Positions 14,201 to 17,111 of a stretch of DNA of 17,111 bases are shown in pieces. The notes under the pieces are model-generated. The model was not told where the DNA came from, made no database searches, and worked only from the letters and a program-made list of their open reading frames with translations. The DNA comes from Beroe ovata (lineage: Eukaryota; Ctenophora; Nuda; Beroida; Beroidae), in NCBI GenBank assembly GCA_946803715.1, contig CAMPET010000484.1, forward strand, positions 7,886-24,996. The letters are read 5' to 3'. Positions within the stretch are counted from its first letter, which is position 1. Each line of letters starts with the position of its first letter. A program made the translations under genes and the position numbers.

Positions 14201-15514
14201 ATAGGATACGCATGGTGGGTTTTTGGGTTTTTGGGTTTGTTGAGAATGTATACTGTACATTGTACAATATACATATTAGTTAATAGATTGTACAATGTAA
14301 TAGTACAATGTAATAGATTGACCAATGTACAATCTATCCAGAATTCTGTATGGGAAACATATGAATTCTAGCAAAGGTTCGAACCTATATAGAGGTGTAG
14401 TAGGAAGGTATGTTATTGGAAAGCTGCCATGACTTGCCCAGATCATGGCTGGAACAGGGGGTGATAGTCACTGCCTTGTACAGGTTACTATAAATAGCCT
14501 GTCACGGGCAGGTGTATTTGGAACGTGTTGATAGTCCATGCAGCCTTCCCAACCCCGTATGGAATTAGCAGGCACACGGTGTGAAATGTAACTGTAACGG
14601 TAATTGATAACACATGGGCGGATATCGACATATATTATCATGAAATAGCAACCTTGCTCAGCTCACAACATTCCTAGATCACGACTTGCAGTGATCTGGA
14701 TACATGGGATTGTTGATACGAACTTGGAAGTGCTATGCACGGAATCATTCCTAGATTTTCTAATCATACCAAAGTCCACAAACCCCATGATTTAGAGTCC
14801 AACCCTCTAAGTTTATGGGTTAACGCGTTTGTAGTCCAGCCCCCATACCTGCTACCTGACATCAACTGTGAGACCTTCAAACCCTCCTCTCTCTTCTCCT
14901 CCCCACTCCCCTATCCTCCCCACACCCCCTCTATCCTCACGCCACACCCCTATCCTCACGCCACATACCCCCCAATATCCTCATGCCACACCCCCTCCAT
15001 TAAGCCTTNGCCACACCCCCAAATATCCTCCCCTATCCTCTCTCCCCCTCAGACGGATATACAGACACTACGTATAGATCGGGCGTGGGGCGGGGACTGT
15101 GGCATGTACACGTGTGTAGCTTACAACTCACTCGGGAAAGCGCATCTCAGTCGTACTCTGACAGTGATTGCCAAGGCAACGGTGAGTGAGACAATAACCT
15201 ACATTTCACCTCTTGGCACAACCAGAATTCAACTGTTTTCTCCATCTCTCATCCGTATGTGCTGTACGACTGTCATCTTCATGCTGCCAGCCCTTATACC
15301 TCATCCTCATCTCTCACTGTCACTGCAACCGGTGTGACTGTCGCAATGTGATTCTGACTGTCACATTGTATTCAGATTGAGAGTGTGACAGCATCGGATG
15401 ACCGGGGTTACTACATGTCTGGCGACAAGATACAGCTCACGTGTATCGTGACCGGGTCACGTGACGTTAACGTGACCTGGATAAAGGACAACGACACTAA
15501 ACATCCCCTCAAAA
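8231..15514 (+). CDS. LCCL domain plus multi-Ig secreted/adhesion protein (whole gene model, 3' incomplete)
   Basis: Fourteen exons are visible, with a gap in the model between exons 11 and 12. Exons 1-11 join in phase to give 419 complete residues. Order: signal peptide (about 1-18), a 24-nt micro-exon linker, an LCCL domain (about 31-135, six cysteines in its first part, core PICIAALYQGTIGEEGG), Ig1 (about 138-242), Ig2 (243-338) and Ig3 (339 on, cut after DSGEY). After the break come Ig4 and the first half of Ig5. LCCL modules occur in extracellular proteins such as cochlin and Limulus Factor C; Ig tandems serve adhesion or recognition. The protein should therefore enter the secretory pathway, but membrane anchoring cannot be judged because the 3' end is missing. 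No named orthologue was recognised. The gene is compact, with introns of 133 to about 870 bp. Confidence 0.85.
8430..8453 (+). CDS. LCCL-Ig gene exon 2: 24-nt micro-exon
   Basis: GATTCGCAG is followed by 24 nt encoding EKEPKPVL and then the donor GTATGT. Phase 0 on both sides fits exon 1 and exon 3 exactly. It supplies a proline-rich linker between signal peptide and LCCL domain. Its small size makes it the least certain exon; skipping it would also keep the frame. Confidence 0.65.
8920..8933. promoter_or_regulatory. RFX X-box-like palindrome
   Basis: GTTACCATGGTAAC, a perfect 14-bp palindrome fitting the RFX consensus GTNRCC-NN-RGYAAC. Confidence 0.45.
8954..8967. promoter_or_regulatory. 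RFX X-box-like site
   Basis: GTAACCATGGTAAC, fitting the RFX consensus, 20 bp after the previous site and 12 bp before the exon 3 splice site. Confidence 0.4.
8980..9100 (+). CDS. LCCL-Ig gene exon 3: N-terminal half of LCCL domain
   Basis: The acceptor CCTGTTCAG opens 40 codons plus one base, ending at ACAG|GTATGT. It encodes VPCTQSYENFARNFNTDCSS, then PCYVVCHNGCTREYN and SNLVTG. Five cysteines with the spacing C-x15-C-x2-C-x3-C-x3-C form the conserved N-terminal part of an LCCL module, and VTG aligns with the V-x-G-t before the Y/D-S-S-I-C segment. It ends in phase 1, matching exon 4. Confidence 0.88.
9101..9654 (+). other. Intron 3
   Basis: 554 bp without exon signal. It ends in a purine-rich (GA/GAGG) tract at about 9485-9618 that reduces the normal pyrimidine tract to CTCACACTCATCTATATTTATTATTGGCAG. 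Confidence 0.7.
9485..9618. repeat. Purine-rich GA/GGA low-complexity tract
   Basis: Long strand-asymmetric AGAG/GAGG-rich stretch inside intron 3. Confidence 0.8.
9655..9750 (+). CDS. LCCL-Ig gene exon 4: LCCL core
   Basis: TTGGCAG acceptor, 96 nt, donor GTGAGT. It encodes DLFYTSSTPICIAALYQGTI and then GEEGGSFAVRS. This matches the LCCL signature (Y-x-x-x-S-x-I-C-x-A-A-h-x-x-G-x-I then G-G-x-h-x-V), the most diagnostic stretch of the domain. Phase 1 on entry and exit. Confidence 0.92.
9751..10360 (+). other. Intron 4 with TCACGTGA cluster
   Basis: 610 bp. The last 110 bp carry three TCACGTGA palindromes (10251-10258, 10293-10300, 10310-10317) and an inverted CCAAT (CATTGGTGG near 10279), a promoter- or enhancer-like grouping. 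No exon was seen. Confidence 0.5.
10251..10317. promoter_or_regulatory. Triple TCACGTGA (E-box / CLEAR-like) cluster
   Basis: Three copies of the 8-bp palindrome within 67 bp, the last as full GTCACGTGAC, plus an inverted CCAAT between the first two. The E-box family matches bHLH-zip factors (USF/MITF/TFE). Confidence 0.45.
10361..10466 (+). CDS. LCCL-Ig gene exon 5: end of LCCL domain
   Basis: CGTGTTTCAG acceptor, 106 nt, donor GTAATG. It encodes GDMEQFASGRSKLDGKMSQS and then STFSQPSWFIEPYE. The LDGK-x-S-x-S segment is where LCCL modules end (usually Y-x-G-S-x-x-N-G-I-x-S). Entry phase 1, exit phase 2. Confidence 0.85.
10621..10655. repeat. 14-bp tandem repeat before exon 6
   Basis: TGTTCCAGGATCAA occurs twice exactly and then as a half unit (TGTTCCA), about 25 bp before the exon 6 acceptor. 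Confidence 0.95.
10681..10835 (+). CDS. LCCL-Ig gene exon 6: first half of Ig1
   Basis: CCTCCATTCAG acceptor, 155 nt, donor GTGAGT. It encodes LRFIEEPQDTTVLLGDPIVL, then TCRVNERVLSPRITWYNDD. This is the standard Ig I-set opening: the P-x-D-x-x-V-x-x-G motif, first cysteine in LTC and core tryptophan in ITWY. An extra cysteine (SSKTDCTG) lies near the exon end. Phases 2 in, 1 out. Confidence 0.92.
11038..11197 (+). CDS. LCCL-Ig gene exon 7: second half of Ig1
   Basis: CACTCCAG acceptor, 160 nt, donor GTAAAA. It encodes EVCSIPRSGKNHGGNWQCKV and then ATEFSGTMFSRTARVTVAYL. GGNWQCKVATEFSG is the F-strand motif (usual D-x-G-x-Y-x-C-x-A-x-N-x-x-G) with W replacing the usual Y. EVCS adds a second non-canonical cysteine that could pair with the one in exon 6. 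Phases 1 in, 2 out. Confidence 0.9.
11675..11733. repeat. Four TGATCA palindromes in 59 bp
   Basis: TGATCA at 11675, 11695, 11702 and 11728, the first two within an AGCATGATCA repeat. Confidence 0.8.
11945..12055. repeat. Degenerate TTGACACCA-type repeat
   Basis: Loosely spaced copies of CTTGACACCA(T/C)TTTC, TTTGACACTAGTTTC and TCGACACCA. Confidence 0.55.
12072..12262 (+). CDS. LCCL-Ig gene exon 8: Ig2, most of the domain
   Basis: CACACCCCAG acceptor, 191 nt, donor GTGAGT. It encodes ADIDYNRWDRSGTSARLSDA, then EWPLVLPCLADSEPPAIISW and YKNEVPLEEKNIFQTDRGSL. The first cysteine is in LPC, the core tryptophan in ISWYKNEVPL, and SLFFI is the E strand. Phases 2 in, 1 out. Confidence 0.9.
12433..12527 (+). 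CDS. LCCL-Ig gene exon 9: end of Ig2
   Basis: AATAACTCAG acceptor, 95 nt, donor GTGAGA. It encodes LEDKDSGDYKCKAYNTVTQQ and then TIESSTRRVRQ. DSGDYKCKAYN is the textbook F-strand motif that completes the domain begun in exon 8. Phase 1 in, 0 out. Confidence 0.92.
12688..12777 (+). CDS. LCCL-Ig gene exon 10: linker and start of Ig3
   Basis: TCGTCCACAG acceptor, 90 nt (30 codons), donor GTGAGT. It encodes EAAAARPGGQPSSIVSSISS and then STVRAHPGET. An alanine- and serine-rich linker precedes V-R-A-H-P-G-E-T, the A'/B-strand turn of an Ig domain, which continues directly as VRLTC in exon 11. Phase 0 both sides. Confidence 0.88.
12905..12918. promoter_or_regulatory. RFX X-box-like site in intron 10
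   Basis: GTTGTCATAGCAAC, an imperfect inverted repeat close to the X-box (RFX) consensus, 15 bp before the exon 11 splice site. Confidence 0.4.
12934..13088 (+). CDS. LCCL-Ig gene exon 11: Ig3, missing its last strand
   Basis: CAACACTCAG acceptor, 155 nt, donor GTGAGT. It encodes VRLTCVATGNPIPDITWTVP, then LFARNLVIRDVRVSDSGEY. First cysteine, core W and the D-x-G-x-Y motif are present, but the second cysteine must come from a next exon. It ends with two leftover bases (AA). No exon supplying one base plus a C-x-A-x-N segment was found before 14081, so the domain is broken in this assembly. Confidence 0.9.
13094..13137. repeat. Direct repeat TTTATGAAGGAGTA
   Basis: The 14-mer occurs at 13094-13107 and 13124-13137, the second copy ending exactly at the TA where the MITE begins. 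A third exact copy is at 7202-7215. Confidence 0.85.
13136..13610. mobile_element. MITE-like element with 27-bp terminal inverted repeats
   Basis: The left end (13136-13162, TACACTCAGTTTTTTCTATA...) and right end (13584-13610) are reverse complements at 26 of 27 positions. If the outer TA is a target duplication, the repeat starts CACTCAGT, as in a Tc1/mariner-type (TA-target) non-autonomous element; this class is inferred. Inside are many TAAGAAACT units with AGCCTAGGATT spacers at both sides, and a GC-rich hairpin (13347-13365). There is no transposase. It lies directly downstream of exon 11 and beside the coatomer gamma fragment. Confidence 0.85.
13347..13365. repeat. GC-rich perfect hairpin inside the MITE
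   Basis: CTGGGGGC, loop TGC, GCCCCCAG: an 8-bp perfect stem in the centre of an otherwise AT-rich element. Confidence 0.9.
13666..13744 (-). CDS. COPG: Coatomer gamma fragment, downstream exon
   Basis: Minus-strand acceptor ACTATACAG, 79 nt, donor GTATCG. It encodes GGYQYKEAIVNTIIAVLEAN and then PGSQDT, which follows MLREE in coatomer gamma (animal proteins have GGFEYK-like text here). It joins in phase 0 to the upstream exon and exits in phase 1. The next exon is not in the window: the left flank is the MITE and then the Ig gene. Confidence 0.92.
13847..14080 (-). CDS. COPG: Coatomer gamma fragment, upstream exon (truncated at N)
   Basis: 78 codons on the minus strand encode HLISDSNRSIATLAITTLLK, then SFMSEIPDEFKIIVVKAIQS and CSTMLREE, ending at the donor GTTAAT. 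Coatomer gamma is a subunit of the COPI coat that drives Golgi-to-ER vesicle traffic, and this is a very conserved part of its helical-repeat N-terminal trunk. The frame is intact and the intron is kept, so it is not a processed pseudogene. The exon is cut at its 5' side exactly by the N at 14081, beyond which sequence belongs to the opposite-strand Ig gene. Most of the roughly 870-residue protein is absent. Confidence 0.94.
14081..14081. other. N: probable assembly gap or mis-join
   Basis: A single N separates an antisense coatomer gamma exon (left) from a sense Ig exon (right), both interrupted in mid-exon with no splice site. It probably stands for a gap of unknown length rather than one ambiguous base. 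Confidence 0.7.
14082..14214 (+). CDS. LCCL-Ig gene exon 12 (5' truncated): first half of Ig4
   Basis: The open frame begins at once after the N with no acceptor. It reads SNSALLFDQGDDIVMRCTAR, then GSPYPFVVWYKDEALLRYSD and RIRM, ending at ATG|GTGGGT. First cysteine (MRC) and core W (VVWYKDEAL) are present; the A strand and the preceding end of Ig3 are missing. Exit phase 0. Confidence 0.9.
14215..15052 (+). other. Intron 12
   Basis: 838 bp. It contains a TGTACAAT-rich stretch with near-palindromic words (14240-14335), then unremarkable sequence, then a C-rich tandem repeat carrying an N at 15009. No exon was seen, and flanking phases match. Confidence 0.7.
14912..15040. repeat. C-rich tandem repeat with an N
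   Basis: Imperfect units of GCCACACCCCTATCCTCAC type, four to five copies of varying length, with an N at 15009. The repeat forms the pyrimidine tract before exon 13 and probably explains the N. Confidence 0.8.
15053..15181 (+). CDS. LCCL-Ig gene exon 13: second half of Ig4
   Basis: CCCCCTCAG acceptor, 129 nt (43 codons), donor GTGAGT. It encodes TDIQTLRIDRAWGGDCGMYT, then CVAYNSLGKAHLSRTLTVIA. The F-strand motif is present but reads D-C-G-M-Y-T-C, with a cysteine in place of the usual S/T/A. CVAYNSLGKA is the canonical G-turn. Phase 0 both sides. The end of the exon carries an X-box-like ATTGCCAAGGCAAC (15167-15180). Confidence 0.92.
15376..15514 (+). CDS. LCCL-Ig gene exon 14: first half of Ig5 (last visible exon)
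   Basis: TGTATTCAG acceptor, 139 nt, donor GTAAGT. It encodes IESVTASDDRGYYMSGDKIQ, then LTCIVTGSRDVNVTWIKDND. First cysteine (LTC) and core W (VTWIKDND) are visible, with N-glycosylation sequons (NVT, NDT). It exits in phase 1. The second half of this domain is not in the window, so the gene continues past an unseen splice or is truncated. The exon contains GTCACGTGAC (15456-15465). Confidence 0.9.
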
Positions 15515-16122
15515 GTAAGTTGGGTGTCTGTGTGTCTGTGTGTCTGTGGGTGACGAGGCAGCCTTAACTTGATGATACCTGTCTTTATTAAAAGCGCGTG
15601 AGAGCTGAAATTCCGCAATCTATAATATGTATACAGTTGTACAAAAGTCGAATATGTTTAAAACAATATATTTACAATATTTTAAATTATATATTTACAA
15701 AAAACTGACAATCCTCTCGAAATGAATACTTTATGGGTCCACTGTAACATAATATGTTGCAGTAAGTCAAAGTACCCGTCAAAAACGAATAGTTCATCCC
15801 GAGAAAAATCATTGAGAATTATGCTGAGTAACGTTTTTCTCAATTATTAATCGAGCTGATAGTCCATCAGTCCGTCACAAAAGTCTCGAATTTAGATTTT
15901 CTCCGTCTGTTCACTCTCCCTCTCTCAGTCTTCTCCTCTTAATCCTGATTCTCTCCCAATCGAACCCCAGCCTGCAAAGCATCCATTCTTACTCCATTTT
16001 CCCCTCTTTCCTGCTGTCCTTAGCTCCAAAATCCCAATTCTCTTCTCTTGATACAACCAAACCCCAGTCTCTGAAACTTCCATCCTCCCCCTCCCTTCCT
16101 CCCCATTCTTCCCCTCTTTCCT
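15515..16122. other. Region between the two tail-to-tail genes
   Basis: AT-rich to about 15890, then a CT-rich stretch (15900-16140) that on the minus strand would be 3' UTR of the coiled-coil gene. TTTATT at 15584-15589 reads AATAAA on the minus strand and could be its poly(A) signal. No + strand exon completing Ig5 was found. Confidence 0.5.
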
Positions 16123-16278
16123 TCACTCCTCCCCAAACTCGACACAGTTATCCACAACCTCATTGAGCTCCCTCTGCAACTGACCGAACCGTGCCCGTCG
16201 TAGCTCCAGCTCTCGAGTCACGTACCGTAACTCATTCTGGTTTGAGCAGTATTCTCGCTTTAGCCCGTCTATCTGGCA
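16123..16278 (-). CDS. Coiled-coil gene, terminal exon
   Basis: Acceptor CCTCCCTCAG on the minus strand, 51 codons plus TGA (16123-16125). It reads CQIDGLKREYCSNQNELRYV, then TRELELRRARFGQLQRELNE and VVDNCVEFGEE. Confidence 0.9.
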   Translation of the reverse strand, partial: CQIDGLKREYCSNQNELRYVTRELELRRARFGQLQRELNEVVDNCVEFGEE

Positions 16279-16862
16279 CTGAGGGAGGAAATGCAAATGA
16301 ATTCACATTTCATGGATTGGACGATTGAATAAGAGTCGCATTAGTTGCGATGTTATAGCCTGACGATGTCGTTGAACGACGAAATTGATCGCAATTAAAA
16401 AGACGCATTTTCAATTGTAAACAGAGTCAAAAGAGACTTATAATTCACATTTCACACTGAAAAACTAATGTGATGTCCCTACATTCCTTTAAAACATGTT
16501 TTCTTGGGAAACATGGTGTGTTTTGGGATGAAAATATGCGGGGGATGTCTTGGGAAATGCTAGGAGTACCTCTAGTTCGATGACATCTGTTTTCATCTGC
16601 GATGTTTCCTGGAAAGTGAGATCCAGTTCCTTTTCCACCTCATCAATGTTCATTTCCAGTGTCACTTTCTCCTCCTCTGTCTGTTAAAAAGAAGAGGGGT
16701 GGAGGGGAGCTAATGGTGAAAATTATGGTTGAAAATCATCAAATTTGTACCTCATACCCAGTACCCACGTACCTCATATCCACGTACCTGAATCAATGTT
16801 TCTCGGATGTGAGCCAGCTCAGCTGCCAGATTTTCACATCTTCTCACAGCCCTATCTCTTTC
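16123..16862 (-). CDS. Coiled-coil protein, last three exons (5' part outside window)
   Basis: Three minus-strand exons join in phase 0 to give the final 113 residues and a TGA stop. The peptide is rich in E, K, R, L and Q with heptad-like hydrophobic spacing and no proline or glycine clusters, i.e. a continuous helical coiled coil ending in VVDNCVEFGEE. Such C-termini occur in many centrosomal, ciliary, Golgi and cytoskeletal proteins, and I cannot assign one. Introns are 291 and 107 bp. No further exon was recognised between 16863 and the right edge. Confidence 0.88.
16279..16569 (-). other. Intron of the coiled-coil gene
   Basis: 291 bp with the GTACTC donor and CCCTCAG acceptor on the minus strand. 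No other feature was seen. Confidence 0.8.
16570..16680 (-). CDS. Coiled-coil gene, penultimate exon
   Basis: Acceptor TTTTTAACAG on the minus strand, 37 codons, donor GTACTC. It reads TEEEKVTLEMNIDEVEKELD, then LTFQETSQMKTDVIELE. Phase 0 both sides. Confidence 0.9.
16788..16862 (-). CDS. Coiled-coil gene, third-last exon
   Basis: Acceptor TTTTGCTGCAG on the minus strand, 25 codons, donor GTACGT. It reads ERDRAVRRCENLAAELAHIR and then ETLIQ. Phase 0 both sides. Confidence 0.88.
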
Positions 16863-16937
16863 CTGCAGCAAAACCACAACCATTCCTTTCACACGTTCCA
16901 TAACAAAATCTATAGAAGATTGAAATCTTGTCTCGGA

Positions 16938-17026
16938 TCAATGTCAAATTGCAGTGAACGCACCGGAGAGGCGAGATAGACCAAAAATTTTGTACCGGGG
17001 AAGCGTGATAGACCAAAAATTTTGTA
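16938..17026. repeat. Dispersed repeat copy 2 with internal tandem duplication
   Basis: 16938-16994 resembles 5351-5405. Its last 24 bp, GCGAGATAGACCAAAAATTT plus TGTA (16971-16994), recur at 17003-17026 with one change. It lies in the intron upstream of the coiled-coil exons. Confidence 0.6.
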
Positions 17027-17111
17027 GAATTTATTGCTATGCTGATTCCAAGATTTCAGCCAACAAATAGCAAAGAACTTTCAGTAATAAAACATGGACA
17101 AATTCCTATGT

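Noticed and set aside
14376-14387. GGTTCGAACC, resembling a tRNA/SINE B box
   Set aside because: No A box, no cloverleaf and no poly-A tail nearby; most likely a chance palindrome.
14735-15052. N-terminal extension of the Ig4 exon into the upstream C-rich sequence
   Set aside because: It translates the tandem repeat into proline-rich low complexity. The CCCCCTCAG acceptor at 15052 and phase 0 with exon 12 define the exon.

Overview
The window is eukaryotic, almost certainly from an invertebrate animal. The clear genes are cut by many introns with GT/AG borders. They encode metazoan-style extracellular modules (LCCL and immunoglobulin domains), a coatomer gamma fragment and a nuclear tRNA-Ser(GCT). 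Several CA/TG microsatellites, short introns and moderate GC fit an early-branching animal such as a sponge, but I cannot fix the taxon from sequence alone. Three isolated Ns (11014, 14081, 15009) show this is a draft assembly.

Layout: (1) 1-549: probable 3' end of an upstream + strand gene, with uncertain reading frame, followed by an AT-rich presumed 3' UTR. (2) 859-940: tRNA-Ser(GCT). (3) 941-8230: about 7 kb with no firmly supported gene. It holds a CpG/E2F-rich promoter-like patch (1621-1720), microsatellites, short tandem repeats, a hairpin, a dispersed repeat and a few weak exon candidates. (4) 8231-15514, + strand: the main gene, a secreted or membrane protein with signal peptide, a 24-nt micro-exon, one LCCL domain over three exons, then at least five Ig-like domains. 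All exon phases fit except at one point, between 13088 and 14082. (5) 13136-13610: a complete inverted-repeat element of MITE type with TA at both ends. (6) 13666-14080, minus strand: two exons of coatomer subunit gamma, cut off exactly at the N at 14081. The Ig gene resumes in mid-exon directly after that N. (7) 16123-16862, minus strand: the last three exons of a coiled-coil protein gene that enters from beyond the right edge and lies tail-to-tail with the Ig gene.

The LCCL-Ig gene looks like an adhesion or recognition molecule. The most important caution is the block from the MITE to the N. It splits an Ig domain, carries an unrelated housekeeping gene in antisense and ends in mid-exon on both sides. 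It is either a repeat-driven assembly chimera or a captured gene fragment, and I favour the chimera. Regulatory-looking signals include seven TCACGTGA palindromes and several RFX X-box-like palindromes, many of them inside the LCCL-Ig gene.
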